The notes: generated by a model not told the origin, from the letters alone. Positions 1-9,762 are shown, numbered from the stretch's first letter. The stretch is 57,310 nt of DNA from Hyphomicrobiales bacterium (GCA_030688605.1 JAUYJB010000104.1:1-57310), one strand, 5' to 3'. Numbers and translations are program-made.

Positions 1-65
1 TGCTCGCGTTCCTCCGCGCTCAGCCGCACCACATATTTCTTTACCGCAATGTCCTTTCCAGCCAT
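1..65 (-). CDS. N-terminal fragment of an IS630-family transposase-like protein, cut by the window edge
   Basis: Read on the minus strand, the first 65 bases open with ATG and give 21 codons before the window ends. The stretch KKYVVRLSAEERE is typical of the extreme N-terminus of IS630-family transposases, just ahead of their helix-turn-helix region. No catalytic DDE residue or terminal inverted repeat is visible, because the rest lies beyond the left edge. The 70 bases upstream of the ATG (66-138) hold nothing I recognise. The call rests on a short motif; a complete element, a remnant or a solo orfA are all possible. Confidence 0.5.
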   Translation of the reverse strand, partial: MAGKDIAVKKYVVRLSAEERE

Positions 66-138
66 GTTCGCCTCCGTCGCTCGAACCGCGACCAAAGCGA
101 ATCATCAAATCCTTTCAAATTGGTTGAAGCGGGCGACT

Positions 139-240
139 AGACCGAAATCCACCGCATCTGAACCGGATTTCGGTCCCATCTGTCTGGTTGAGCATGTTCT
201 ACTCGCATAACCGGCGCCCGCTATTGCGGAACACGCTCTA
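139..240. repeat. Palindromic intergenic repeat, copy 1 (two hairpins)
   Basis: This 102 bp element has a near-identical copy at 56739-56840. It contains two inverted repeats: GACCGAAATCC (140-150) pairs perfectly with GGATTTCGGTC (165-175), and GAGCATGTTC (190-199) pairs with GAACACGCTC (229-238) with one G-T wobble. The last three bases are the stop codon of the minus-strand oxygenase gene. Short mosaic palindromes of this kind are common between genes in Rhizobiales. Confidence 0.85.
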
Positions 241-906
241 TGCCGCAGCGGCCAAGACCGGCGTGTGGGGAAAGCACAACTGCTCGCGCGCGCGCCACTC
301 GTTGGTCACGTAATTAACGATGATCGACTTGCGGACGCCCCCGATCGGTCGCTTCCTGAAACCGTGCCAGGTGCGATCCGACGGCACGAAGCCCAGCGCC
401 GTATTGGGCACGAAAGGCACCGTCACCGCCCACGAGCCGGGGTCGGCATAGAGATCCGTTCCAAGCTCGGTGTGGTTCGGCTCGTCCGACAGATAGGCGA
501 GCAGGGTGTAGCGCTTGACACCGATGTCGGTATGCGGCTCAAGCCAGAAGCCGTCGACGTCCTGGACATATTCGACGCGCAGGAACGTTCCCCTCAAGTC
601 GGTGCCGAAGACCGCCTCCACCGCCGCGACCACCGCGCAGTCCTGCAACGCCGCGGCGACATCGCGGCATACGGCGTAACGCTCCTGGTTCTCCGGGTCG
701 AAATAGACGCGGGTGGCATTGTGGGCTTCCCTGGTGCCCGACACGCCGTCAAGGTCCGGGGCGGCAAACGGCAGCGCCCGCAGCGCCGCGGCCGTGTCGG
801 CGGGAAACAGATGCTTCAGAATCCAATGCCGAAACGGCCTTTCGTGCCGCTCGGCCGCGTCGAGGGCCTTGACGAATTCGCGGCCGATATCGGCTTGCGT
901 TGCCAT
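238..906 (-). CDS. 2-oxoglutarate/Fe(II)-dependent oxygenase family protein
   Basis: The 222-residue product is predicted to be a cytosolic non-haem iron oxygenase. The metal triad appears as HTD (H125, D127) inside EPHTDIGVKRYTLLAYL and a distal H181 in TWHGFRKRP; R192 follows at the spacing expected for the residue that binds the 2-oxoglutarate carboxylate. This matches the double-stranded beta-helix fold of the 2OG-Fe(II) oxygenase superfamily. I chose the ATG at 906 because a GGAG lies six bases upstream; the open frame continues further but without family-like sequence. The stop codon lies in the palindromic repeat at 139-240. The substrate cannot be told; sugar or nucleotide-sugar modifying and small-molecule hydroxylases are the nearest known relatives. 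Confidence 0.72.
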   Translation of the reverse strand: MATQADIGREFVKALDAAERHERPFRHWILKHLFPADTAAALRALPFAAPDLDGVSGTREAHNATRVYFDPENQERYAVCRDVAAALQDCAVVAAVEAVFGTDLRGTFLRVEYVQDVDGFWLEPHTDIGVKRYTLLAYLSDEPNHTELGTDLYADPGSWAVTVPFVPNTALGFVPSDRTWHGFRKRPIGGVRKSIIVNYVTNEWRAREQLCFPHTPVLAAAA

Positions 907-1139
907 CCGTGCTCCACACCCCAGCGCCCGGCCTTGGCGGAAAACCGCTCGGTTCATCGTCACGCTTGCAGGGATGATGGAGCGCCGCCACCCGATCGGC
1001 CGAGTATTGCATCGAACGGCCGGCGAAAGCCACCCCCCGGAAATCCGCGCGGCGGCGCGCCGGGGCACTTTTCGAAAAGTCATTGTCCGTACGTCCCGCT
1101 GCGCTACATAACAGTCCGGAATTTGCAACCGGAGCATGA

Positions 1140-2126
<987 letters not shown>

Positions 2127-2165
2127 CGGCGGCGCCGACGGCGAACACAGGGAGCCAAGCCGCTC

Positions 2166-3056
2166 ATGGACTGGGACCGGGTGCGAATCTTCCACGCCGC
2201 CGCGGACGCCGGCAGCTTCACCAAAGCCGGCGAGGAACTCAATCTCAGCCAGTCGGCCGTCAGCCGCCAAGTCGGCGCGCTCGAGCAAGAGCTGAAGGTG
2301 CCGCTGTTCCACCGCCACGCCCGCGGTCTGATCCTCACCGAACAGGGCGAGCTTCTCTACCGCGCCGCCCACGATGTCGTCTCCAAGCTCGAATCGGCCC
2401 AGACCATGCTGCTCGATTCGCGCGAGAAACCCTCCGGCGAGCTGCGGATAACGACCACGGTCGGCCTCGGCTCGAACTGGCTGACGCCGCGCGTCAAGGA
2501 GTTCGTCGATCTCTATCCGGACATCCATCTGCGGCTGATGCTGCACGACGAGCAGCTCGACCTGTCGATGCGCCAGGCCGACGCGGCGGTCTGGTTGCGC
2601 AAGCCGACCCAGCCCGACCTCATCCAGCGCAAGCTGTTCACCGTGCATTTCCACATCTACGCCTCGCCGGATTATCTGAAGCGTTTCGGCACGCCGACCA
2701 CCATCGCCGATCTCGACAAGCATCGCATCATGGCCTTCGGCATGCCGGTGCCCAACTATCTGGAGGAGCTCAACTGGCTTGAAAAGCTCGGCCGGCCGGA
2801 GGGCAGCCCGCGCACGCCGACCCTGTGGGTCAACAATACCCACGCGCTGCGCCGGGCCGTCGAGCGGGGAATCGGGCTCGCCATCCTGCCCGACTATCTG
2901 ATCCGCGAAGACTCTCCCCTCGTGCAGGTGCTGCCCGACGCCGCCATGCCGGAGTTCGACTCTTATTTTGTCTATCCGGAGGAAATGCGTGAGTCCAAGC
3001 GGCTGATGGTGTTTCGGGATTTCTTGATATCCAAGGCGAGAACCTGGTCGTTCTAG
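2166..3056 (+). CDS. lsrB: LysR-family regulator of the LsrB/VtlR type
   Basis: The 296-residue protein has an N-terminal winged helix (MDWDRVRIFHAAADAGSFT, then SQSAVSRQVGALE) and a LysR substrate-binding domain. The opening sequence, the HRHARGLILTEQGELLYR block and the position directly behind trxB match LsrB of Sinorhizobium/Agrobacterium and VtlR of Brucella, which control small RNAs of the AbcR family, envelope genes and virulence or symbiosis. An AbcR-like sRNA lies about 140 bases downstream here, as in those genera. LsrB of Sinorhizobium is reported to sense oxidation through cysteines, yet this protein contains no cysteine at all. Start chosen at ATG 2166, preceded by GGGAGCC. Confidence 0.9.
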   Translation: MDWDRVRIFHAAADAGSFTKAGEELNLSQSAVSRQVGALEQELKVPLFHRHARGLILTEQGELLYRAAHDVVSKLESAQTMLLDSREKPSGELRITTTVGLGSNWLTPRVKEFVDLYPDIHLRLMLHDEQLDLSMRQADAAVWLRKPTQPDLIQRKLFTVHFHIYASPDYLKRFGTPTTIADLDKHRIMAFGMPVPNYLEELNWLEKLGRPEGSPRTPTLWVNNTHALRRAVERGIGLAILPDYLIREDSPLVQVLPDAAMPEFDSYFVYPEEMRESKRLMVFRDFLISKARTWSF

Positions 3057-3117
3057 GCTGAAATCAAGGAAATATTCAGCGTTGCTGGAGGGCCGCTGCG
3101 GCGCACTGCCATGCGTT

Positions 3118-3180
3118 TTATGCATAACTGATATGCGCCCTGCTCGGTTGTTCGCCCCATTGCCCGAATGCATATAAATA
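3118..3180 (+). promoter_or_regulatory. Probable promoter/operator of the AbcR-like sRNA
   Basis: A perfect palindrome TTATGCATAA (3118-3127) and a repeat of ATGCAT (3168-3173) lie just upstream of the sRNA. TATAAAT at 3173-3179 is a plausible -10 element; TTGTTC at 3148-3153 is a poor -35, consistent with an activator-dependent promoter. By analogy with VtlR of Brucella, the neighbouring LysR protein is the candidate activator. Element boundaries are inferred by eye. Confidence 0.4.
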
Positions 3181-3194
3181 AATGCTGGAAACAG

Positions 3195-3345
3195 CCAATG
3201 AAGGCTAAAATTCCTCCCTCCCTGAATTGAAGCCTTCGGAGTTCAGCCGTTTGCCTTCCCTCTGGCAAACGGAGCGTTTGTGCTTTCCCCCAAAAGCGCA
3301 ACGGAAAGACCTCGGCCGGGCTCTTCGGAGCCCGGCCTTTTGTTG
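3195..3345 (+). ncRNA. abcR: AbcR-like (alpha-r15 family) trans-acting small RNA
   Basis: Four consecutive hairpins are visible. Hairpin 1 has a short AATTC/GAATT stem (3209-3228) exposing CTCCCTCCCT. Hairpin 2 has a perfect 9 bp stem (3247-3255 with 3264-3272) exposing TTCCCTCT. Hairpin 3 (about 3274-3303) exposes TTTCCCCC. The last is a 10 bp GC stem (3314-3323 with 3328-3337) with a TTCG loop followed by TTTT, an intrinsic terminator. Pyrimidine-rich anti-Shine-Dalgarno loops, the terminator and the position behind lsrB/vtlR are the hallmarks of AbcR sRNAs, which use Hfq to repress ABC-transporter and other mRNAs. Only one copy is seen, whereas Sinorhizobium and Agrobacterium carry two in tandem. 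The 5' end is approximate. Confidence 0.75.
3314..3345 (+). terminator. Intrinsic terminator of the AbcR-like sRNA
   Basis: GGCCGGGCTC (3314-3323), loop TTCG and GAGCCCGGCC (3328-3337) form a perfect 10 bp stem, followed by TTTTGTT. Confidence 0.85.
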
Positions 3346-3697
3346 GCCTCCACCCGGCCGCCGCTTTGCCGCCACGTCCCCATTTCGTCATTACCGCGCT
3401 TGAGCATGCAATCCATCGGGCGGTGCCACACCCCCATCCAGCTTCGGCTAAGCTTGTGCTTCGCACTCGCCGACCCTGCATCCCTCCCCCGTCAAGGGGG
3501 GAAGCTTGGCTTGGGGCTTCTTTTGCCTGTCCTCGGGATCACCGAAGGCGACACCCGGGGAGGCAAGACCCCGGGAACCACTCATCGCCTCTTGCGCGCC
3601 GCTCCTCGGTATGAGGGAAAGGTTTTGTCTTTGGAAACGTTGATCCTCGTGGTGGTGAGGAGGACCCGCAGGGTTCGTCTCGAACCATGAGCCCCGC
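3346..3697. other. Intergenic space between the sRNA and katA
   Basis: About 350 bases lie between the sRNA terminator and the katA terminator. They hold one copy of a C-rich repeat (3425-3503) and several GC hairpins, for example around 3552-3575 (CCCGGGGAGGC...CCCCGGG). Open frames here have no family-like composition, so I see no gene. Confidence 0.5.
3425..3503. repeat. C-rich intergenic repeat, copy A
   Basis: It begins GCCACACCCCCAYCC, passes GCTTCG, and ends with CATCC-CTCCCCCGTCAAGGGG, a short self-complementary end. The same beginning and end occur in the same orientation at 36619-36699, with a divergent middle. It looks like a degenerate member of a genome-wide intergenic repeat family. 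Confidence 0.6.
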
Positions 3698-3730
3698 AAA
3701 AAACGGCCGCGCGGAGGGGGCCGCGCGACC
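3698..3730 (-). terminator. Intrinsic terminator downstream of katA
   Basis: On the minus strand a GC stem (CCGCGCG at 3721-3727 with CGCGCGG at 3708-3714) is followed by a run of six T. It lies 27 bases beyond the catalase stop codon. Confidence 0.8.
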
Positions 3731-3757
3731 GGCAGTCTTAAGCGAGGGCTTCGAGCC

Positions 3758-5221
3758 TTATTCGGCGGCCTCCAGGACCTTAAGCCCGAGCGCCCCGGCG
3801 ACGCCCTCGCCATAGGCCGGGTCGGCCTTGGCGCAATGGGCGATCTGGCGGCGGACGATCTCCTCCGGCACGCCGGCCATCGCTGCCGCCGTGTTCCGGA
3901 ACAACCGCTCCTGCTGCTCCGGTGTCATCAGCCGGAACAGGTCGCCGGGCTGCTTGTAGTCGTCATTGCCCTGGCGATGGTTATAACGGTCGGCGAAATC
4001 GGCCGGCAGCTTCAGCGGCGGCTCCCTGTAGGCGGGATCCTCGGCCGCGCCGTTGAAGGAATTGGGCTCGTAAAAGGCGTCGACATTGCCGGTCAGTCCC
4101 TCGAAGAACCGCATCGGCCCGTCCTTGTGATAGTGGTGCACCGGGCAGCGGGGACGGTTCACCGGAAGCTGCTCATAGTGGGTGCCGAGCCGGTAGCGGT
4201 GGGCATCGGCATAGGAGAAGATGCGCGCCTGCAGCATCTTGTCCGGTGACCAGGAGATGCCGGGGACCACGTTCGACGGCGAGAACGCCAGAAGCTCGAT
4301 CTCCTGGAAATAGTTCTCCGGATTGCGGTTGAGCTCCAACACGCCGACGTCGATCGGCGGATAGTCCGCATGCGGCCAGACCTTGGTCAGGTCGAACGGG
4401 TTGTACCAGTGCTTGTCGACGTCCTCCTCGGGCATGATCTGGACCTGCAATTTCCATTTCGGAAAATCGCCCTTCTCGATCGCCCCGAACAGCGCCTCCT
4501 GGAAGGATTCGCGGCTCTTGCCGACGATCTCGGCGGCTTCCGCGTTGGTGTAGTGCTTATGGCCCTGCCGGGTCTTGAAGTGGAACTTGACCCACACCCG
4601 CTCATTCTTGTCATTGATCAGCGCATAGGTGTGGCTGCCATAGCCGTTCATGTGCATCGGCGAGACCGGCAGGCCGCGGTCCGACATCAGGATGGTCACC
4701 TGATGCAGGCTTTCCGGCGACAGCGACCAGAAGTCCCACATCGCCGTGTTGGAGCGCAGATTGGTCTGGGGATGGCGCTTCTGGGTGTGGATGAAATCCG
4801 GGAACTTGTAGGGGTCGCGCACGAAGAAGACCGGCGTGTTGTTGCCGGCGAGATCCCAATTGCCCTCCTCGGTGTAGAACTTCAGCGCAAAGCCGCGCAC
4901 GTCGCGTTCGGCGTCGGCCGCGCCAGCCTCGCCGGCGACGGTCGAGAAGCGGGCGATCATGTCGGTCTTGGCGCCCGGCTGCAGGCACTTGGCCTTGGTG
5001 TATTTCGAGATGTCGCCGGTGATGGTCAGCGTGCCATGGGCGCCCCAGCCCTTGGCGTGGACGGTGCGCTCCGGGATGCGCTCGCGGTTCTGGTGCGCGA
5101 GCTTCTCGATGAGCTGGTAGTCCTGAATGAGGACCGGACCGCGCGCACCCGCGGTAAGCGAATTCTGATTGTCGCCGACCGGCGCGCCGGCGGTGGTGGT
5201 CAATTGCGGTCGTTTGGCCAT
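3758..5221 (-). CDS. katA: Monofunctional haem catalase
   Basis: This 487-residue small-subunit catalase degrades hydrogen peroxide. The distal haem His is H55 in [13 protein letters not shown], the catalytic Asn is N128 in [12 protein letters not shown], and the proximal haem ligand is Y337 in [14 protein letters not shown]. Length fits clade-3 catalases. I start at ATG 5221 because GAGGAG lies seven bases upstream; an in-frame ATG at 5254 would add eleven residues without family similarity. The gene is divergent from oxyR across a 97-base gap and is expected to be activated by it under peroxide stress. An intrinsic terminator follows at 3698-3730. Confidence 0.96.
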   Translation of the reverse strand: MAKRPQLTTTAGAPVGDNQNSLTAGARGPVLIQDYQLIEKLAHQNRERIPERTVHAKGWGAHGTLTITGDISKYTKAKCLQPGAKTDMIARFSTVAGEAGAADAERDVRGFALKFYTEEGNWDLAGNNTPVFFVRDPYKFPDFIHTQKRHPQTNLRSNTAMWDFWSLSPESLHQVTILMSDRGLPVSPMHMNGYGSHTYALINDKNERVWVKFHFKTRQGHKHYTNAEAAEIVGKSRESFQEALFGAIEKGDFPKWKLQVQIMPEEDVDKHWYNPFDLTKVWPHADYPPIDVGVLELNRNPENYFQEIELLAFSPSNVVPGISWSPDKMLQARIFSYADAHRYRLGTHYEQLPVNRPRCPVHHYHKDGPMRFFEGLTGNVDAFYEPNSFNGAAEDPAYREPPLKLPADFADRYNHRQGNDDYKQPGDLFRLMTPEQQERLFRNTAAAMAGVPEEIVRRQIAHCAKADPAYGEGVAGALGLKVLEAAE

Positions 5222-5303
5222 CTCTGTCTCCTCTTTTCTCTTGGCGATGGGCACAACATGCCGGGGCTGCGGAATAAGTTCAAATAGAAGTTTTTGTTGA
5301 TTG

Positions 5304-5322
5304 TGATAAGATAATCTTATGA
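5304..5322. promoter_or_regulatory. Candidate OxyR operator overlapping the oxyR start codon
   Basis: ATAAG (5306-5310) and CTTAT (5316-5320) form an inverted repeat around ATAAT. It sits in the katA-oxyR divergent region and includes the first bases of the oxyR ATG (5319). A T-N11-A core, the general LysR-type operator pattern, fits here. Binding at this site would be expected to shut off oxyR itself while acting upstream of katA. No Shine-Dalgarno sequence precedes oxyR. Confidence 0.5.
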
Positions 5323-6263
5323 CGCAATTCTCCCTACGGCAGCTCCGCTACCTTCAAGCGCTCGCGCATGCAGGTCATTTCGGTCGTGCCGCGCAGGCCT
5401 GCCACGTGACCCAGCCGGCGCTGAGCATGCAGGTGCGTCAATTGGAAGATATGCTCGGGGTCGAGCTATTCGAACGGGCGCCTGTCCGCGTCACGTTGAC
5501 ACACGCGGGCAAGGAGGTGCTGCGCCGGGCAGACGAAATCCTGACCAAGAGCCAGGACCTGATGGATTTCGCCCGCCACGCCCAGGGGGTGCTGGTCGGC
5601 GAGCTCAAGCTCGGCATCATCCCGACCATCGGCCCTTATCTTTTGCCCGATGCGCTCGAGAAGATTGGGCAGCTCTATCCCGAGCTTTCCTTAAGGCTGC
5701 GCGAGACCCAGACGTCGGTGCTGATCGAGGAGCTTGTCCAGGGGCAGCTCGATGTCGTGCTCGCCGCCCTGCCGGTCACTGGCGGAGAGCTCGCGGAGGC
5801 GGCGCTGTTTGAGGACCGCTTTCTGCTGGCGGTGCCGGCCGGCCACCCGCTCGCGGGAAGGGCGGCGACGGATCTTAAATGCGTCGAAGGCGAGCGTCTG
5901 CTTCTGCTCGAGGAGGGGCACTGCTTCCGCGACCAGGCGCTCAGCTATTGCGCCCAGGCCGACCCGGCCACGACCGCCGGCTTCGGCGCCGCCAGCTTCG
6001 CCACCATCCTGCAAATGGTCGCCAGCGGCTATGGCGTGACGCTGCTGCCGGAAATGGCGGCGGCAAGCGAGGTGGGCGGGCGGCAGGGCATCTCAGTGTT
6101 GCGCTTTGCCGCGCCACAGCCGCGCCGCGTCATCGGCCTTGTCTGGCGCAAGAGCTCGCCGCGCCGCGCCGACTTTTCAGCGCTTGGCGCGCTCGTCGTC
6201 GATATCGCCCGCGAGCATGGGTGGGAACCGTCGGTCGTTTCACCCCGCGGCGGTGGCGCGTAG
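5319..6263 (+). CDS. oxyR: Hydrogen-peroxide-sensing LysR regulator
   Basis: The 314-residue protein has a LysR helix-turn-helix ([20 protein letters not shown], then [14 protein letters not shown]) and the OxyR redox pair C202 and C211 in [16 protein letters not shown], equivalent to Cys199/Cys208 of E. coli OxyR, which form a disulfide on oxidation. Divergence from katA supports the call. The ATG lies inside a palindrome and lacks a ribosome-binding site, so the message may be leaderless or weakly translated. The 3' end overlaps the convergent ferredoxin oxidoreductase gene by 24 bases. Confidence 0.95.
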   Translation: MTQFSLRQLRYLQALAHAGHFGRAAQACHVTQPALSMQVRQLEDMLGVELFERAPVRVTLTHAGKEVLRRADEILTKSQDLMDFARHAQGVLVGELKLGIIPTIGPYLLPDALEKIGQLYPELSLRLRETQTSVLIEELVQGQLDVVLAALPVTGGELAEAALFEDRFLLAVPAGHPLAGRAATDLKCVEGERLLLLEEGHCFRDQALSYCAQADPATTAGFGAASFATILQMVASGYGVTLLPEMAAASEVGGRQGISVLRFAAPQPRRVIGLVWRKSSPRRADFSALGALVVDIAREHGWEPSVVSPRGGGA

Positions 6264-9200
6264 GGACGAGGCAGCCGATGGCTCATCGGCCGCGCCGGCT
6301 CCCCTGAAGGCCGCAAGAAGCCTTGCCCGCTCGGCCTCATAACCGGCGGCGGCCGCCTGCTTGACCGGGCCGAAGCCGCTGATCTTTTCCGGCAAGGCGG
6401 CCAGAGCGATGGCGCCGGCATGGGTTTCAGACGAAAGGCTTGCGATGATTTCGTCAAGCATCGCTTCATAGTCGCCGAGAAGCCGCCGCTCCAGGCGCCG
6501 CTCCGCCGACCAGGCGAACATGTCGAACGGTGTGCCGCGCAGAGCCTTGCCTTTCGCGAGCAGCCTGAAGAGGGCGAACATCCACGGGCCGAAGGCGCGC
6601 TTGCGCGGCCGTCCGGTCGCAGGGTCTGGCCGCGCGAAGAGCGGCGGCGCCAGATGGAACTTGAGCCTGTAGCCGCCGGTGAAGGTCGCAGCCAGGGAAC
6701 GCGCGAAGGCGCCGTCGGTATAAAGCCGCGCCACCTCATACTCGTCCTTGTAGGCCATCAGCTTGAACAGCGACCGGGCGACCGCCTCGGCGAAGCGGTC
6801 CGATCCGGGCATGACCTTGGCTTCCGCCGCCCGCGCGGCCTCGACCCGGCGGCAATATTTGTCGGCATAGGCGGCATCCTGATAGGCGGTCAGGAACTCG
6901 ACGCGCCGGGCGATGAGCGCATCGAGACTTTCGGGCTCTGCCCGTTGCGGCGGCCCGACGCGCCGTTTGACCCTGGCCAAGTCATGCGCCGCCCGCCGCC
7001 CCCACGAGAAAGCCGAGCGGTTCATCTCGACGGCAACACCGTTGAGCGCGATCGCCTCGTCGATTGCCGTCGGCGCGACCGGGAGCAGGCCCTTCTGCAC
7101 CGCGTAGCCGAGCATGAACAGATTGGTGGTGATGGAATCGCCGGTCAGGGCGGCTGACATATGGGTCGCATCGATGAAATCGGCCCTGCCCTTGCCGACG
7201 CGGCCCGCGATCGCCGCCTTCAATTCGGCCGTGGGCAGCTCGTAGTCGGCCTGCTGGGTGAAAACCGCCGGCATCAGCTCGTGGGTGTTGACGATGGCGC
7301 GGGTGCGCGGGCCCGCCGCCATCAGGATCTTGGCCGAGGCCGAGGTGACGAGGTCGCAGCCGATGACGAGGTCGGCGGCGCCGTCGGGGACGCGGATCGC
7401 GTTGATGTCCGGCGGCCGGGCGGCGATCTTCAGATGGGTGGCGACGCCGCCATTCTTCTGCGAGATCCCGGTCATGTCGATGAGGCCCGCGCCCTTGCCC
7501 TCAAGATGCGCGGCCATGGCGAGTATCGCTCCGACGGTGACGACGCCGGTGCCGCCGACGCCGGTGATGAGAATCGCGTAAGGCGCATCGAGCGCGGCCG
7601 GCTTCGGCTCCGGCAGCGCCGCGAACGCCTCGTCTTCCCTGACCGGCGCGGGTGCTGCCAGCGCGCCGCCCTCGACCGTGACGAAGCTCGGGCAGAAGCC
7701 GTCTAGGCAGGAGAAATCCTTGTTGCAGATCGACTGCTCGATGCGCCGCTTGCGGCCGAACGGCGTCTCGAGCGGCTGGATGGCAACGCAGTTCGACTGG
7801 AGGCCGCAATCGCCGCAGCCCTCGCACACCTCCGCATTGATGAACACGCGCCGGGCGGGATCCGGATAGGCGCCGCGCTTGCGCCGGCGGCGCTTTTCCG
7901 CCGCACAGGTCTGGTCGTAGATGAGGACGCTGACGCCGTCCTCGTCCATCAGCGCCTTCTGCACCGCGTCGAGATCGCGGCGGTGATGCACCATGGCCGA
8001 TTTCGGCAAGCCCGCGCGGCTACGGTATTTCTCCGGCTCGTCCGAGACCACCGCGATGCGCCTCACCCCTTCGGCCTCGACCTGGTGGGCGATCGCCGGC
8101 ACCGTCAGGCCGCCGTCGAGGCCCTGGCCGCCGGTCATCGCCACCGCGTCGTTGAACAGGATTTTGAAGGTCATGGTGACGCCGCTCGCCACCGCGGCGC
8201 GGATGGCGAGCGAGCCCGAATGACCGTAGGTGCCGTCGCCGACCTGCTGGAAGATGTGCCGGCGGCTGGAAAACGGCGCCTCGCCGATCCAGTTCGCCCC
8301 CTCCCCGCCCATCTGCGTCGCCCCCTCGACGCGGCGCCCGGGGATCGCCTGCACCATCCAGTGGCAACCGATGCCGGCATAGCCGCGCGCGCCCTCGGGG
8401 ATGATCGTGGCGACATTGTACGGGCAGCCGGCGCAGAAATAGGCGATGCGCGTGGCGATGTCGGGCAGACCGTCGAGACCGGCGGCGGCGCGCCTGACGG
8501 CGGCAAGGCCGGCCATGACCGCGTCATCGCCGCCGCGGGCAAGCAGCCGCTCGCCGAGGGCAACGGCGATCTGGTGCGGCTCGAGCGTGCCGTAGGAGGG
8601 AAACAGGGGCCGGCCGTTCTCGTCGGACTTGCCGATGATCGCCGGCGCGTTCGGCTTGCCGTAGAGCTCGTCGCGCATCTGCGTCTCGATCAGCGCGCGC
8701 TTCTCCTCGACGACGATGACGAGATCGAGCCCGCGGGCGAAGTCGGCGACGATCCCGCCATCCAGCGGCCACACCATGCCGACCTTGAGAAGGCGCAGGC
8801 CGAGCCGGGCGGCGGCGGCCTCGTCGATGCCGAGGCAATCGAGGGCGGCGCACGTGTCGAGATAGCTCTTGCCGGTGGCGATGACGCCGATCTTGGGCGC
8901 GGCGCCGCCATCCATCACGATCCGGTTGAGGGCGTTTTCGCGGGCAAAGGCGATCGCGGCCTCGCGCTTATGGGTGTGCAGCCGGCGCTCCTGCTCCACC
9001 CGGTCGTCGCCGGGGCGGATGTTGAGCCCGCCCGGCGGCATCCTGTAACCGTCGGGACGCTTGATCGCGATGCGGTCGAGGGAGCCGTCGACGACCGCGG
9101 TCGATTCGACATTGTCGTGGACGCACTTGACCCCGACCCAGAGGCCGGAAAAGCGCGACAGGGCAAGCCCGAGGATGCCGAAATCGAGAATCTCCTGGAC

Positions 9201-9725
9201 GCCGGCCGGGTGCAGCACCGGGATCATCGCGTCGATCAGCGCGAACTCGCTGTGGTGGGCGACGGTGGAGGATTCCGCACCGTGGTCGTCGCCGGCAAGC
9301 ACCAGCACGCCGCCATGCCTGGAGGTGCCGGCCATGTTGGCGTGGCGGAAGGCATCGCCGGAACGGTCGACGCCCGGCCCCTTGCCGTACCACATGCCGA
9401 ACACCCCGTCATAGCGGCCCTCGCCGCGCATCTCCGCCTGCTGGGCGCCGAACAGGGCGGTTGCCGCCAGCTCCTCGTTGAGGCCGGGCTGGAAGACGAT
9501 GTTGCCGGCCTTGACAACCGGCCCGGCGCGCTCGAACTGCTGGTCGACGCCGCCGAGGGGCGAGCCGCGATAGCCGGTGACATAGCCCGCCGTGTCGAGC
9601 CCCGCGCGCTTGTCGCGCGCCTGCTGCATCAGCATCAGCCGCACCAGCGCCTGGGCGCCTGAAAGCAGCACCTGCCGCTTGGACAGATCGTATTTGTCGT
9701 CGAGCGACACGGCATTGAGCGTCAT
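6240..9725 (-). CDS. Fused indolepyruvate ferredoxin oxidoreductase (IorA-IorB type)
   Basis: The 1161-residue protein oxidatively decarboxylates aryl- or other 2-oxoacids to the acyl-CoA using thiamine diphosphate and passes electrons to an iron-sulfur acceptor. In order it shows a pyrimidine-binding domain (GYVTGYRGSPLGGVDQQF near 50), a TPP domain (QVGDGTYGHSGSLAIR, ILFNDAVAMTGGQ near 500), an iron-sulfur region (CEGCGDCGLQSNC then CNKDFSCLDGFCP, about 630-680) and a gamma-type domain (LITGVGGTGVVTVGAILA). The length is normal for the fused proteobacterial form. It follows the TRAP permease gene by 37 bases, so transporter and enzyme probably form one operon. The Shine-Dalgarno region is poor. 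Confidence 0.9.
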   Translation of the reverse strand: MTLNAVSLDDKYDLSKRQVLLSGAQALVRLMLMQQARDKRAGLDTAGYVTGYRGSPLGGVDQQFERAGPVVKAGNIVFQPGLNEELAATALFGAQQAEMRGEGRYDGVFGMWYGKGPGVDRSGDAFRHANMAGTSRHGGVLVLAGDDHGAESSTVAHHSEFALIDAMIPVLHPAGVQEILDFGILGLALSRFSGLWVGVKCVHDNVESTAVVDGSLDRIAIKRPDGYRMPPGGLNIRPGDDRVEQERRLHTHKREAAIAFARENALNRIVMDGGAAPKIGVIATGKSYLDTCAALDCLGIDEAAAARLGLRLLKVGMVWPLDGGIVADFARGLDLVIVVEEKRALIETQMRDELYGKPNAPAIIGKSDENGRPLFPSYGTLEPHQIAVALGERLLARGGDDAVMAGLAAVRRAAAGLDGLPDIATRIAYFCAGCPYNVATIIPEGARGYAGIGCHWMVQAIPGRRVEGATQMGGEGANWIGEAPFSSRRHIFQQVGDGTYGHSGSLAIRAAVASGVTMTFKILFNDAVAMTGGQGLDGGLTVPAIAHQVEAEGVRRIAVVSDEPEKYRSRAGLPKSAMVHHRRDLDAVQKALMDEDGVSVLIYDQTCAAEKRRRRKRGAYPDPARRVFINAEVCEGCGDCGLQSNCVAIQPLETPFGRKRRIEQSICNKDFSCLDGFCPSFVTVEGGALAAPAPVREDEAFAALPEPKPAALDAPYAILITGVGGTGVVTVGAILAMAAHLEGKGAGLIDMTGISQKNGGVATHLKIAARPPDINAIRVPDGAADLVIGCDLVTSASAKILMAAGPRTRAIVNTHELMPAVFTQQADYELPTAELKAAIAGRVGKGRADFIDATHMSAALTGDSITTNLFMLGYAVQKGLLPVAPTAIDEAIALNGVAVEMNRSAFSWGRRAAHDLARVKRRVGPPQRAEPESLDALIARRVEFLTAYQDAAYADKYCRRVEAARAAEAKVMPGSDRFAEAVARSLFKLMAYKDEYEVARLYTDGAFARSLAATFTGGYRLKFHLAPPLFARPDPATGRPRKRAFGPWMFALFRLLAKGKALRGTPFDMFAWSAERRLERRLLGDYEAMLDEIIASLSSETHAGAIALAALPEKISGFGPVKQAAAAGYEAERARLLAAFRGAGAADEPSAASSLRATAAG

Positions 9726-9762
9726 GGAGGCAAGCTTACAGCAATTCCGCCGACAAAGGGCT

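Noticed and set aside
7983-9662. 559-codon open frame on the plus strand across the ferredoxin oxidoreductase gene
   Set aside because: Antisense to a gene with clear cofactor motifs; no recognisable domain in this frame.
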